A DNA stretch of 64,000 nucleotides from Flagellimonas marinaquae (GCF_023716465.1 NZ_CP092415.1:1217501-1281500), one strand, 5' to 3'. Positions 25,740-35,217 are shown, counted from the first letter of the stretch. Numbers and translations: made by a program. Notes: a model not told the origin generated them from the letters alone.

Positions 25740-27569
25740 TTAGTTGGCCTTAGTGTAGTAGATTTCAAGCTTTAGCTTTCGGTCTTCTTCTTCTGGGGCA
25801 ACATTACTTCCATAGAGTATGGTTCCCAATGGGCTCATTGCGGCACCAACCGGATAATCTATCTCTTGCATGTCGCTCCCGAGCGCTTCTTGAACCGCGG
25901 TTAAAGCAATGTTCGGGGTTAAGGTCAAGCCCAATTTAGCGTTTACGGAATCCCTAACGATTATATTATTGATGTGCTCCGTAATACGAACCGTGTATTT
26001 TACACCTTGATTGTTGCTGGACTGCAACACTCCGTCGTGGCTCGCAAAATATCGCAACGAATTTGGTCCAGAATTCGGCGTTACATCCTCGTTGGCAATA
26101 TTGTACAGGGGTAGATTGGTTTCTGCGTTGTACAGATAAAGCCTTGGCGGTTCGACCACGGAAGTTCCCAATGTCTCGCGATCCACGTAGAACACCAAAT
26201 TTGCCTCGTTAATGATCCAATTGTTCTGCTTGATTTCATTGATGATCGTAGCGCCTCCGTTTTCCACTTCATCGAACAAACGCACCTCGGCAAGAGTGGC
26301 CCCTCCTTTTACATAAATTCGAGAAGCATTCTCTTCGGAATTCAATGCGCTCTCAATTTGTGAAGGAAGCATGTCGTTTTCGAACACGTTAACCGCATTT
26401 CCAGTAATCTGACCATTGGTATTGGCTACCAACAGACGAAGTGTAAAATCTTTCTCCGCGACCACAACTTCCTCAGCCTCGGCATCATAATCGTTATACT
26501 CGTAGGTAATAGTGATGTTGGCTTGGGTCAAATCCAACAAGAACATAAGTTGCTCCATATCGGACCCCGCTAAGTGGATACCTCTTATAAAATTTCTAAA
26601 ATTGGATTGCCTCAACAACTCAGGCTGACCTTCTTTATCCAAAATGTTCTGTTGAAAAAAATCCGGGTTTAGGGGAATTCGAATGCCCGGGGCAATTCTA
26701 CTCTCTACAACTGTTTGTGATTCATCTACATCTGCCGTATCGGGGTCATCTTCGGCAAAAACCAAGGTTTCGATATCGTCAATGGTTACTGTTTTTTGAC
26801 CTTCGATTGACAATTCTTCGCCGATAAAAGCCGAAAAATCCTGATTGGAGTAATATTCTTGGGCTTCTTCAAAATTAGAATTCGGGTCCAAATCGCGCAA
26901 GAAGTAATTAGATTTGGAAACTGTCAATTCAAAAGTTTGGGTCCTATCGCCGTATATACTGTCCAAATCAAACCTATTGGGATAAATATTGGCAACAAAT
27001 CCTTCGGCGGTGCCATCTTCGTTTGGGTCGTACGGATTGGAGCCAATGATCCTTTCCTGGTTATCGGTGACACCATCGCCATCGTAATCAGAATTTGGGT
27101 CTTCCGCATCCTCGCCACTTTCCAGTTCATCCGGAATACCATCACCATCAGAATCCGGCGAGGGGGCTGTTTGAAAAGGGATGTTCAAATACACTTCCTT
27201 TACTGTCTCGTTTTCCTCTACCGTTGTGGCATTATCGTCCGAGTCGGCCGTATCCTCCACCTCTTGCCTCAGGTCTCCAAAGGTTGGGGCTTCGGCGGAC
27301 AATGCAAGTTGGGAAATTATGCTGGCTTTTCTTTGTCCATATACAGGGTCGTTGAATGTGCCCAGTTGGTACAAAGGCAATTTATTGGTCTGCACGGCAG
27401 TTATACCTTTATTAAAGGCAAAAACATCGTACTCTACTTTACCCGTACTGAAGGGTTCTCCTGCAACAACACCTTCGCCAATGGTGTCCATTTCATCATC
27501 ACACGAAGCGATCAGCAAAAACAAAGTTCCAACAAGTGTCGCAACTTTGGTAATCTTGGAAAATCTCAT
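25740..27569 (-). CDS. DUF4270 family lipoprotein with calcium-binding type repeats
   Basis: The 609-residue protein has a lipoprotein signal (FLLIASC, Cys23) and the DUF4270 start pattern (GEGVVAGEPFSTGKVEYDVFAFN, in parts, and LYQLGTFNDPVYGQ). An acidic insertion at about residues 134-185 contains two thrombospondin-type-3-like repeats (DSDGDGIPDELESG and DYDGDGVTDNQE), which normally bind calcium. It is probably surface-exposed or periplasmic; function unknown. It lies 5 bases after the GT5-like gene in the same direction and is followed by glmS. Confidence 0.85.
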   Translation of the reverse strand: MRFSKITKVATLVGTLFLLIASCDDEMDTIGEGVVAGEPFSTGKVEYDVFAFNKGITAVQTNKLPLYQLGTFNDPVYGQRKASIISQLALSAEAPTFGDLRQEVEDTADSDDNATTVEENETVKEVYLNIPFQTAPSPDSDGDGIPDELESGEDAEDPNSDYDGDGVTDNQERIIGSNPYDPNEDGTAEGFVANIYPNRFDLDSIYGDRTQTFELTVSKSNYFLRDLDPNSNFEEAQEYYSNQDFSAFIGEELSIEGQKTVTIDDIETLVFAEDDPDTADVDESQTVVESRIAPGIRIPLNPDFFQQNILDKEGQPELLRQSNFRNFIRGIHLAGSDMEQLMFLLDLTQANITITYEYNDYDAEAEEVVVAEKDFTLRLLVANTNGQITGNAVNVFENDMLPSQIESALNSEENASRIYVKGGATLAEVRLFDEVENGGATIINEIKQNNWIINEANLVFYVDRETLGTSVVEPPRLYLYNAETNLPLYNIANEDVTPNSGPNSLRYFASHDGVLQSSNNQGVKYTVRITEHINNIIVRDSVNAKLGLTLTPNIALTAVQEALGSDMQEIDYPVGAAMSPLGTILYGSNVAPEEEDRKLKLEIYYTKAN

Positions 27570-27574
27570 TCAAA

Positions 27575-28384
27575 CTATTTTAGAACCTCTGTATTATAGA
27601 AATTTGTGTATGCCTCCTCTGCTTCTTGAAGCGGGACATAAGGCAATACTGGTACGGAAAGATTATCTATGTGGTTTTTTAAATCCTCGGACAAATCCTC
27701 CGCGGCTAAAATAACGGCATCGGAATGATCTACGGCAACCTTTAACAAATTATTATACTCGGGCTTGGAAAGAACGGAAACTTCCTCTTTATCAATACCA
27801 TCGAAAGCTATTTTGTTGATCATTTCGGCATCCAGCTCACCTTCAAAATCCTTGCCGTAAACGGAAGTAACAATTCTACTATCGGCGAACAAGGGTTCAT
27901 CAGCATAATATTTTCTGAGGTAAAGTGGCACCATAGAGGCCATCCAGCCATGAACGTGGATAATATCTGGGGACCAGTTCAATTTTTTTACGGTTTCCAC
28001 AACACCTTTGGCAAAAAAGATGGCGCGTTCGTCGTTATCCGGGAACAAATTCCCATCGGCATCTGCAAATGTTGCCTTTCTTTTAAAATACTCATCGTTA
28101 TCAATAAAGTAGACCTGAATCCGTTCTTTTGGTATGGAGGCCACCTTAATGATCAAGGGCATATCCATGTCGTTGATCACCAGGTTCATCCCCGATAAAC
28201 GTATTACCTCATGTAATTGATGCCTTCTTTCGTTAATATTTCCATACCTTGGCATAAATATCCGTATTTGCCCACCATTACTGTTCACCATTCTAGGTGC
28301 TTCGTAAGACATTAAGGAAACAGGATTCTCTGGGAGGTAGGGAACTAATTCAGAAGATACAAACAATACCTTTTTACCATTCAT
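27575..28384 (-). CDS. Half-length GT5 (glycogen/starch synthase N-domain) protein
   Basis: From the ATG at 28384 the 269-residue product starts NGKKVLFVSSELVPYLPEN and continues with RIFMPRYGNINERRHQLHEV, YFKR, NDERAIFFAKGVVE and IIHVHGWMASMVPLYLRKYY (in parts). This is the N-terminal Rossmann domain of GT5 glycogen synthases only; the C-terminal GT-B half is absent. The K-x-G-G nucleotide-sugar motif expected about residue 15 is replaced by YLPENPVSL, so glycogen synthase activity is doubtful. It is often annotated as glycogen synthase in this family. The longer frame to 28714 crosses panC and its promoter and is rejected. Confidence 0.8.
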   Translation of the reverse strand: MNGKKVLFVSSELVPYLPENPVSLMSYEAPRMVNSNGGQIRIFMPRYGNINERRHQLHEVIRLSGMNLVINDMDMPLIIKVASIPKERIQVYFIDNDEYFKRKATFADADGNLFPDNDERAIFFAKGVVETVKKLNWSPDIIHVHGWMASMVPLYLRKYYADEPLFADSRIVTSVYGKDFEGELDAEMINKIAFDGIDKEEVSVLSKPEYNNLLKVAVDHSDAVILAAEDLSEDLKNHIDNLSVPVLPYVPLQEAEEAYTNFYNTEVLK

Positions 28385-28420
28385 AAACGCTTTCTTTTGT
28401 TTATCTGAAAAACATAGCTG

Positions 28421-28428
28421 CAAAAGTA
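28421..28428 (-). promoter_or_regulatory. -7 box of the GT5-DUF4270 operon
   Basis: The minus strand reads TACTTTTG, matching TAnnTTTG, 36 bases before the ATG at 28384. It is back to back with the panC promoter. Confidence 0.6.
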
Positions 28429-28459
28429 CAAAAATTATGCTGATTAGCTGTATTTGTAG

Positions 28460-28467
28460 TATTTTTG
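28460..28467 (+). promoter_or_regulatory. -7 box of the panC promoter
   Basis: TATTTTTG matches TAnnTTTG and lies only 19 bases before the panC ATG, implying a very short 5' leader. This supports the ATG at 28487 over the upstream TTG at 28475. Confidence 0.6.
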
Positions 28468-28486
28468 CACCCTTTTGTACCTGTAT

Positions 28487-29335
28487 ATGAAGATTTTCGA
28501 CCGTAAAAAAGAACTCAATGCCTTTAGTTTGGAGGAGCGCAGAAAAGACCGCACCATTGGTCTTGTCCCCACTATGGGCGCATTGCACTCCGGTCATATT
28601 TCGTTGGTAAAAAAAGCCTTGGCCGAAAATGATTTTGTGATTGTCAGCATTTTCGTAAATCCCACCCAATTCGACAAAAAGGATGATTTGGAAAAATATC
28701 CGAGAACTTTCCAAAAAGATGTAAGCCTTTTAAAAGAAGTATCTGAAAACATAGTTGTTTTTGCACCTACGGTAGATGAGATTTATGCCGGAAACCTTAA
28801 ATCCGAATCTTACGAGTTCGATGGATTGGACAAAGTAATGGAAGGCGAATTTAGAACAGGACATTTTGACGGTGTCGGCACTATTGTGGAGCTTTTGCTG
28901 CGAACTGCCGAACCTAACAAAGCCTATTTTGGAGAAAAAGATTTTCAGCAATTACAGATAATCCGAAAAATGGCCGAAACAAAAGACCTCCCATATACCA
29001 TAGTAGGATGTGCCATTGAGAGGGAACCCCATGGACTTGCCATGAGTTCCCGAAACGAAAGGCTCTCTAAAGAAACCCGCGAACAGGCCAGTTTCATTTA
29101 CAAAACCTTACAGACTGCCAAAGCTAAAATTGGCACGAAAAGTGTTAAAGATATTACGGATTGGGTCACTTCTGAATTTGAAAAACAACCCTTGTTCGAT
29201 TTGGAGTATTTTGAAATAGCCGATGAAAACACATTGACACCCGCTTTAAAAATTCAGGACAACCAAAAATATAGGGCGTTCATTGCCGTTTATGCGGATG
29301 GCGTTCGCCTAATTGATAATCTAAGATTGAATTGA
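28487..29335 (+). CDS. panC: Pantothenate synthetase
   Basis: The 282-residue enzyme joins pantoate and beta-alanine using ATP. It has the adenylate-forming motif PTMGALHSGH (residues 28-37), VNPTQF, the FGEKDFQQL block and SSRNERLS near residue 183. Length is normal. It is followed 12 bases later by panD, which makes the beta-alanine it needs. Confidence 0.98.
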   Translation: MKIFDRKKELNAFSLEERRKDRTIGLVPTMGALHSGHISLVKKALAENDFVIVSIFVNPTQFDKKDDLEKYPRTFQKDVSLLKEVSENIVVFAPTVDEIYAGNLKSESYEFDGLDKVMEGEFRTGHFDGVGTIVELLLRTAEPNKAYFGEKDFQQLQIIRKMAETKDLPYTIVGCAIEREPHGLAMSSRNERLSKETREQASFIYKTLQTAKAKIGTKSVKDITDWVTSEFEKQPLFDLEYFEIADENTLTPALKIQDNQKYRAFIAVYADGVRLIDNLRLN

Positions 29336-29347
29336 TATTTTTGCACC

Positions 29348-29698
29348 ATGCAAGTAGAAGTCGTAAAATCTAAAATTCACCGAGTAAAAGTTACCGGGGC
29401 AGACCTAAATTATATAGGAAGCATTACCATTGATGAAGATCTTATGGATGCCGCCAATATTATTAGAGGCGAGAAAGTGCAGATCGTGAACAACAACAAC
29501 GGCGAACGATTGGAGACTTATGCCATTCCCGGACCAAGAGGTTCCGGTGAGTTGACATTGAACGGTGCCGCTGCCCGAAAAGTGGCGGTCGGCGACGTAT
29601 TGATCCTAATTACCTACGCTTGGATGGATATCGAAGAAGCAAAAACATTTAATCCAGCATTGGTGTTCCCGAACGAGGAAAACAATCTACTCCAATAA
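29348..29698 (+). CDS. panD: Aspartate 1-decarboxylase
   Basis: The 116-residue proenzyme is cleaved between Gly24 and Ser25 (NYIGSITID) to form the pyruvoyl cofactor. It supplies beta-alanine for PanC. The [13 protein letters not shown] and [19 protein letters not shown] regions (in parts) are conserved. It sits between panC and a membrane protein gene whose start follows by 3 bases. Confidence 0.98.
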   Translation: MQVEVVKSKIHRVKVTGADLNYIGSITIDEDLMDAANIIRGEKVQIVNNNNGERLETYAIPGPRGSGELTLNGAAARKVAVGDVLILITYAWMDIEEAKTFNPALVFPNEENNLLQ

Positions 29699-29701
29699 AT
29701 T

Positions 29702-30667
29702 TTGGGCAAATCCCTAAAAAAATTCCTGAAGATATTTGTACCCATTGGATTTGGGCTTTTCTTGGTTTGGTACTCCTACAACTCCACCACACCGGAAGAA
29801 CGCAATCAAATTATCCATTACATTTCCAATGCAAGCCCATTCTGGGTGGTAATATCCGTAATTATAGGCATACTGAGCCATATTTCCCGTGCCATTCGCT
29901 GGAAATATCTTTTGGAACCCATGGGTTACAGGCCAAAAACCTCAAATACCATATTTATTGTCCTTATATCCTATTTTGCCAACTTGGGCATTCCCCGTTC
30001 TGGTGAAATTTTAAGGGCAACAGCACTTACCACCTACGAAAAAGTTCCATTTGAAAAAGGTTTCGGTACAATCGTTACTGAAAGAGTAGTCGATTTACTG
30101 ATGCTCTTGACCATCATTATGACCACCTTGGTGCTCCAAACCGATTTTATCCTTGGGTTTTTAGAAGAAAAAGGAGTCAATTTCGTAGGCGCTATCGGTA
30201 TTTTATTAGCAGGCATGATAGGTTTGTTCCTGGGGTCGTACATAATTCGCAAATCAAAATCCCCTTTGGCCCTTAAGCTAAAAGGGTTTCTATCCGGCCT
30301 GCAGGATGGAGTCCTCAGTGTTTTTAAAATGAAGAACAAATGGCCGTTTATCCTTCATACTCTTTTTATCTGGACCGCCTATTTTGGCATGTTCTGGGTC
30401 ATTAAATATACTGTGGAAGAAACCATCCCGTTATCCTTGGGCGAACTATTGGTCGCTTTTGTCGCGGGAGCCTTCGCCATGTCCACAACCAATGGCGGAA
30501 TAGGCCTGTACCCTATCGCCGTTAGTGCCGCATTGGGCATTTATGGCATCAGCTCCGTTTCCGGGGATGCATTTGGATGGATCATGTGGATCGCCCAAAC
30601 TATTATGGTGGTTGTTTTTGGTACAATATCCTTTGTTGTATTACCGTTATTGAATAGAAATCGGTAA
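29702..30667 (+). CDS. Lysylphosphatidylglycerol synthase-like flippase-domain membrane protein
   Basis: The 321-residue protein belongs to the UPF0104/LPG_synthase_TM family: about eight membrane helices, with ISHISRAIRWKYLLEP and FANLGIPRSGEILRAT (in parts) and TTNGGIGLYPIAVS as the recognisable blocks. It has no C-terminal aminoacyl-transferase domain, so it is not a complete MprF; such stand-alone proteins are thought to move lipids. The start is a TTG at 29702, 3 bases after panD, supported by the tight spacing and by the lack of an ATG before the first helix. Confidence 0.85.
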   Translation: MGKSLKKFLKIFVPIGFGLFLVWYSYNSTTPEERNQIIHYISNASPFWVVISVIIGILSHISRAIRWKYLLEPMGYRPKTSNTIFIVLISYFANLGIPRSGEILRATALTTYEKVPFEKGFGTIVTERVVDLLMLLTIIMTTLVLQTDFILGFLEEKGVNFVGAIGILLAGMIGLFLGSYIIRKSKSPLALKLKGFLSGLQDGVLSVFKMKNKWPFILHTLFIWTAYFGMFWVIKYTVEETIPLSLGELLVAFVAGAFAMSTTNGGIGLYPIAVSAALGIYGISSVSGDAFGWIMWIAQTIMVVVFGTISFVVLPLLNRNR

Positions 30668-30691
30668 GCCCCAACCGCTAAAACTTAACCA

Positions 30692-31834
30692 ATGAAAAAA
30701 AGTCTATTTTTACTGATAGGCCTTATTTGCCTGAACTCCAATGCCCAGGTAAAAAAAGAAATCTTTGAATCTTTCAAACTCCAGGAACGAAGGGACGTCT
30801 CCTATTATTTCCCCGAAGATTATTCCGATGACAAACTGTATCCATTGATCGTGGTTCTCGATGCCGACTACCTTTTTGATTTGGTTGTTGCCAACGTTAA
30901 ATTCCAAAGTCGATTGGACCGCATGCCCGAGGCCATCGTGGTTGGAATCCACCAAGCAGAAAACGATCTAAGATGGGAAGATTGCGATTATGATGAAGCC
31001 TCAGGTTTACCCACCGAAAAAGGTAAAATGTTCTATGAGTTTTTGGGAACGGAATTAATCCCCTACATGGCCACTACATATAAAATTGCCCCCTTTAAAA
31101 TGTTCGTGGGGTACGACATCACTGCGAATTTTGGCAACTTTTATTTGTTCAAGGACAATTCATTCTTTAACTCTTTTGTGAGTATCTCACCGGTACTGGC
31201 AACCGAAATGGAGAATCGTGTCCCCGAGCGTTTGTCCGCATTGGACCAAACTATTTTTTATAATCTAATTGTAGAAAAGGCGCCATCGGACGACAGACAG
31301 CGCATACTGCAAATGAACCACAGCATCAATTCCATAAAAAAAGAATCGTTGCACTATTTTTTTGATGAATACGAGGAGGCTGATCACGAATCCATCGCAG
31401 CTTACGGGATCAGCAAAGCATTCGATAACGTATTCAAAATATATAGACCAATAACCCCCGAGGAATACAAAACTGAGATTGTTACTTCCGAAGAGCCCGT
31501 ATTTGACTACTTGGAAAACCGATACAACACCATTGAAGATCTATTTGGGTTTGAAAAACAAGTGGAACTCAACGATATTATGGCCATTTATGCCGCTTGC
31601 TTAAAAAAACAAGACTACGATTCCTTAAAGCCATTGGCCGATCTATGCAAAAAAGAATTCCCAGAAACCATGATGGGGTTTTATTTTGAAGCAGAACACT
31701 ATGAGTTCATCGGTGAGCCCAAAAAGGCATTTAAAGCGTTTGAAAAGGCGTTCCAAATGGAAGAAATCGACTTTTTGACCAAAGATTTGGCTCTGGACAA
31801 GATAGATGCTCTGAAAGCAGACTTTGGGTACTAG
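30692..31834 (+). CDS. Exported esterase-fold protein (Esterase D/Fes-like) lacking its catalytic serine
   Basis: The 380-residue protein has a signal peptide (about 1-19), then an alpha/beta-hydrolase domain of the putative esterase family (PLIVVLDADYLF, EAIVVGIHQAENDLRWEDC in parts). At the nucleophile elbow, where relatives have G-x-S-x-G, it reads GYDITANFG (residues 140-148), with Asp142 in place of Ser. So it may be inactive or work otherwise. The C-terminal part (about 280-380) is helical with a TPR-like tail. It follows the panCD unit and precedes radA. Confidence 0.7.
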   Translation: MKKSLFLLIGLICLNSNAQVKKEIFESFKLQERRDVSYYFPEDYSDDKLYPLIVVLDADYLFDLVVANVKFQSRLDRMPEAIVVGIHQAENDLRWEDCDYDEASGLPTEKGKMFYEFLGTELIPYMATTYKIAPFKMFVGYDITANFGNFYLFKDNSFFNSFVSISPVLATEMENRVPERLSALDQTIFYNLIVEKAPSDDRQRILQMNHSINSIKKESLHYFFDEYEEADHESIAAYGISKAFDNVFKIYRPITPEEYKTEIVTSEEPVFDYLENRYNTIEDLFGFEKQVELNDIMAIYAACLKKQDYDSLKPLADLCKKEFPETMMGFYFEAEHYEFIGEPKKAFKAFEKAFQMEEIDFLTKDLALDKIDALKADFGY

Positions 31835-31977
31835 ATTGATCGATTATTGGGTTATTGGATTTATTGGGTATTGACCACTTGGAGTACTCGATCATACAAC
31901 TCCAAGAATCTATTGCTTCGAAAATCCAAGAATCCAATTCGCAATTCCATATCTTTAGGCTCCTCATTTTATTTTGA
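31835..31977. repeat. Low-complexity intergenic spacer before radA
   Basis: The spacer includes imperfect copies of TTATTGGG/TTATTGGAT between 31844 and 31870 and a later ATCCAAGAATC-type stretch. It has no ORF, clear promoter or hairpin and looks like the same kind of filler seen between atpD and atpC. Confidence 0.35.
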
Positions 31978-33336
31978 ATGGCCAAGACCAAAACAGCATT
32001 TTTTTGTCAAAATTGTGGAGCTCAATTCCCAAAATGGATCGGGCAATGTTCCTCTTGTAAGGAATGGAACACCATTGTAGAAGAAGTTGTCCAAAAAGAG
32101 GACAAAAAAGGGTGGAAAACAGATCGGCCCGCCAACACCTCCAATAAGCCGCTTCGTGTTTCCGAAATAACACAGGAAAAGGAACTCCGCTTGGACACCA
32201 AAGACCAAGAGTTCAACCGCGTGTTGGGCGGTGGATTGGTACCAGGGTCTTTAACCTTATTAGGGGGGGAACCCGGTATTGGAAAAAGTACCTTGTTGCT
32301 TCAAATCGCGCTAAAACTGCCCTATAAAATACTTTATGTGTCGGGGGAGGAGAGTCAAAGACAAATTAAAATGCGAGCAGACCGTATTCAACCTAAAAGC
32401 GAGAATTGCTACATCCTTACCGAGACCAAAACACAAAATATATTCCAGCAGATTGCCTCTATTGAGCCCGATTTAGTGGTCATCGACTCTATTCAGACCC
32501 TGCACACGGATTATATCGAATCCGCAGCGGGGAGCATTTCCCAAATCCGGGAATGCACCGCGGAACTGATCAAATTTGCCAAGGAAAGTCATACTCCTGT
32601 TATTTTGGTAGGACACATCACCAAAGATGGAACTATTGCAGGCCCCAAGATTTTGGAGCATATGGTGGATACCGTTCTCCAGTTTGAAGGAGACCGCAAT
32701 TATGTATATCGCATTCTCCGTTCCCTTAAAAACCGCTTTGGTTCCACTGCCGAACTGGGCATTTACGAAATGCAAGGAAGCGGCCTACGCGAAGTGAACA
32801 ATCCATCGGAGGTGCTTATTTCCAAAAATGACGAAGACCTCAGCGGCACTGCCATCGCAGCCACGGTGGAAGGTATGCGACCCTTGTTGATAGAAATTCA
32901 GGCCTTGGTTAGCACAGCGGTCTACGGAACACCACAACGTTCCGCCACAGGTTTTAATGCCAAACGTTTGAACATGCTCTTGGCCGTTTTGGAAAAACGC
33001 GCAGGTTTTAAGTTAGGGGCAAAAGATGTTTTTTTAAACATCACCGGTGGAATATCCGTGGATGATCCTGCCATTGACCTGGCTGTTATGGCCGCCATCC
33101 TATCAAGCAATTCCGATATCGCCATAGAAAAAGGCGTTTGTTTTGCCGCAGAAGTCGGACTTGCGGGAGAAATTAGGCCAGTGCAACGAGTAGATCAGCG
33201 CATTCTCGAAGCCGAAAAATTGGGCTTTTCCAAAATATTTGTCTCCAAAAACAATAAGATAGGTTTAAAACAATCCGGCATACAGATTCAAAAAGTATCC
33301 AAGATCGAGGACGTCGTTGCTCATCTCTTTGGTTGA
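31978..33336 (+). CDS. radA: DNA repair protein RadA
   Basis: The 452-residue protein has the four-cysteine zinc finger (Cys10, 13, 24, 27), a RecA-like ATPase with Walker A GGEPGIGKST (about 95-104), the RadA-specific KNRFG motif (about 251-255), and a C-terminal Lon-protease-like domain. RadA helps branch migration and processing of recombination intermediates. The length is normal. It converges with an aldo/keto reductase gene one base away. Confidence 0.98.
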   Translation: MAKTKTAFFCQNCGAQFPKWIGQCSSCKEWNTIVEEVVQKEDKKGWKTDRPANTSNKPLRVSEITQEKELRLDTKDQEFNRVLGGGLVPGSLTLLGGEPGIGKSTLLLQIALKLPYKILYVSGEESQRQIKMRADRIQPKSENCYILTETKTQNIFQQIASIEPDLVVIDSIQTLHTDYIESAAGSISQIRECTAELIKFAKESHTPVILVGHITKDGTIAGPKILEHMVDTVLQFEGDRNYVYRILRSLKNRFGSTAELGIYEMQGSGLREVNNPSEVLISKNDEDLSGTAIAATVEGMRPLLIEIQALVSTAVYGTPQRSATGFNAKRLNMLLAVLEKRAGFKLGAKDVFLNITGGISVDDPAIDLAVMAAILSSNSDIAIEKGVCFAAEVGLAGEIRPVQRVDQRILEAEKLGFSKIFVSKNNKIGLKQSGIQIQKVSKIEDVVAHLFG

Positions 33337-33337
33337 T

Positions 33338-34378
33338 TTAAGGAGCAGGGTTTGGAATGGCGTTGTGTATTTCCTCAATGCCATCCAATACCTCATCGGA
33401 AAGGTCCACATCGATACTGGCGATGTTTTCCTTGAGTTGTTCCATAGTGGTAGCGCCAATGATATTGCTCGTTAGAAATGGTCGGGTATTTACAAATGCC
33501 AAGGCCATTTGAGCGAGGCTAAGATTGTGCGCCTTGGCCAAGTCAGCATATTTTTGTGTGGCCTGTGTAGCAGTTTCTCCACTATAGCGACTATAGTTTG
33601 GGAATAAGGTTATCCGTGCTTTTCTAGGTGGGATTTCGGTAAGGTATTTACCGCTCAGCACCCCAAATCCAAGAGGAGAGTACGCCATTAAACCAATTTG
33701 TTCCCTCATCGAGATTTCGGAAAGACCTACTTCAAAAAGTCGGTTAAGAAGGCTATACGGGTTCTGAATGGTACGCATTCGGGGCAATCCTTGGTGGACT
33801 TTGCTCTCCTCCAAATAGCGCATGGTGCCCCAAGGGGTTTCGTTGGACAATCCTACATGCCTAATCTTACCTTCGGCAATCAAATCTCGTAGGGTCTCCA
33901 AAACTTGGTGTATGTTGTCGTCCCAAACATCAACAGCATGGGCATTGTAACCTCTTTGACCAAAATAATTGGTATTTCTTTCTGGCCAATGGAGTTGGAA
34001 CAGGTCAATATAATCGGTCTGTAATCGCCTTAGGCTTCCTTCTACCGCACTAACCAAAGCTTCTTTACTGAACCCGGTACTTCGAATATGGTTTGCGACC
34101 TGCCCCGGTCCTGCAATTTTTGAAGCCAAGACCACCCTATCCCGATTCCCTGTTTTTTTGAACCAATTCCCGATCAATTCTTCTGTAACGGCATATAATT
34201 CCTTTTTGGCCGGAACGGGATATAATTCTGCTGTATCAAAAAAGTTAACGCCTTGGTCTAGGGCATAGTCCATTTGCTCCTGCGCTTCCTCTTCATTGTT
34301 TTGCCGCCCCCAGGTCATGGTGCCCAAGCAAATTTTGCTGATTCGGATATCGGTATGCGGGATTCTGGTATATTTCAT
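33338..34378 (-). CDS. Aldo/keto reductase, Tas-like
   Basis: The 346-residue NADPH-dependent oxidoreductase resembles E. coli Tas: MKYTRIPHTDIRISKICLGT at the start, the catalytic tetrad Asp48, Tyr53, a Lys in VLASKIAGP and a His in FQLHWPER, and the NIIGATTMEQLKENI block that binds the cofactor. Its substrate is unknown. It ends one base from the radA stop codon on the other strand. Confidence 0.9.
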   Translation of the reverse strand: MKYTRIPHTDIRISKICLGTMTWGRQNNEEEAQEQMDYALDQGVNFFDTAELYPVPAKKELYAVTEELIGNWFKKTGNRDRVVLASKIAGPGQVANHIRSTGFSKEALVSAVEGSLRRLQTDYIDLFQLHWPERNTNYFGQRGYNAHAVDVWDDNIHQVLETLRDLIAEGKIRHVGLSNETPWGTMRYLEESKVHQGLPRMRTIQNPYSLLNRLFEVGLSEISMREQIGLMAYSPLGFGVLSGKYLTEIPPRKARITLFPNYSRYSGETATQATQKYADLAKAHNLSLAQMALAFVNTRPFLTSNIIGATTMEQLKENIASIDVDLSDEVLDGIEEIHNAIPNPAP

Positions 34379-34452
34379 TTTTTACAAATTAGGACGGTTA
34401 ACGATTGGGGCTCTCAAACCCAACCATCTTACTTTCTACCTTTAGAATAGCA

Positions 34453-35217
34453 TTATTTTTCAACCTCCAATAAAATGGGGCAGTGATCACTATGTTTGGC
34501 TTCGGACAAGATCACGGAACGCTTTAACCGATCTTCCAAAGGATCGGCCACCATGCCATAATCCAAACGCCAGCCTTTGTTGTTGGCCCTGGCATTGGCG
34601 CGGTAACTCCACCAGGTGTAATTATCGGGTTCCTTATTGAAATGCCTAAAACTGTCAATAAAGCCACTTTTCATAAAATTGCCGATCCATTCGCGTTCCA
34701 CAGGCAAGAATCCCGATACGTTTTTGTTTCGGACAGGATCATGAATATCTATAGCTTCATGACAAATATTATAGTCTCCCAACACAATTAAATTGGGACG
34801 TTCTTTCCGAAGCTCATCTGCATATTTCTGAAAATCGTCCATATACGTCAATTTAAAATCCAGGCGATCCATATTGGTGCCGGATGGCAAGTACATGCTC
34901 ATTATGGAAACGTCTCCGTAGTCGGCTCGGATATTTCTTCCTTCATGATCCATGTAGTCGATACCCGTACCAAATTCCACATGGTCCGGCTCCTCTTTAC
35001 AAAGTAAGGCCACGCCACTATATCCTTTTTTTTGGGCGCTGAACCAATAATTATGGGAATATCCTGCCTCTTTAAAAACAGTAGTATCCAATTGCTCCTC
35101 CATGGCCTTGGTCTCCTGCAGGCAAACCACGTCAGGGCTCACCGTTTCCAACCATTCCACAAATCCTTTTTTAAGCGCTGCCCGAATACCGTTTACATTG
35201 TAGGATACAATTTTCAT
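34453..35217 (-). CDS. xth: Exodeoxyribonuclease III / AP endonuclease
   Basis: The 254-residue protein has the EEP-family motifs of Xth: MKIVSYNVNGIRAALKKG, VVCLQETKA (metal-binding Glu), VLGDYNICHEAIDIHDP, WWSYRANARANNKGWRLDY and SDHCPILLE at the end. It acts at abasic sites in base-excision repair. The ATG at 35217 is preferred over the frame from 35235, since the protein family starts MKI. Confidence 0.96.
   Translation of the reverse strand: MKIVSYNVNGIRAALKKGFVEWLETVSPDVVCLQETKAMEEQLDTTVFKEAGYSHNYWFSAQKKGYSGVALLCKEEPDHVEFGTGIDYMDHEGRNIRADYGDVSIMSMYLPSGTNMDRLDFKLTYMDDFQKYADELRKERPNLIVLGDYNICHEAIDIHDPVRNKNVSGFLPVEREWIGNFMKSGFIDSFRHFNKEPDNYTWWSYRANARANNKGWRLDYGMVADPLEDRLKRSVILSEAKHSDHCPILLEVEK

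Noticed and set aside
26859..27599. A 246-residue plus-strand frame antisense to the DUF4270 gene
   Set aside because: It is rich in Ile, Gly and Arg from the antisense of acidic repeats and matches no family; a shadow frame.
28385..28714. N-terminal extension of the GT5-like protein
   Set aside because: It would run through the panC start and both divergent promoters; the domain begins at the ATG at 28384.
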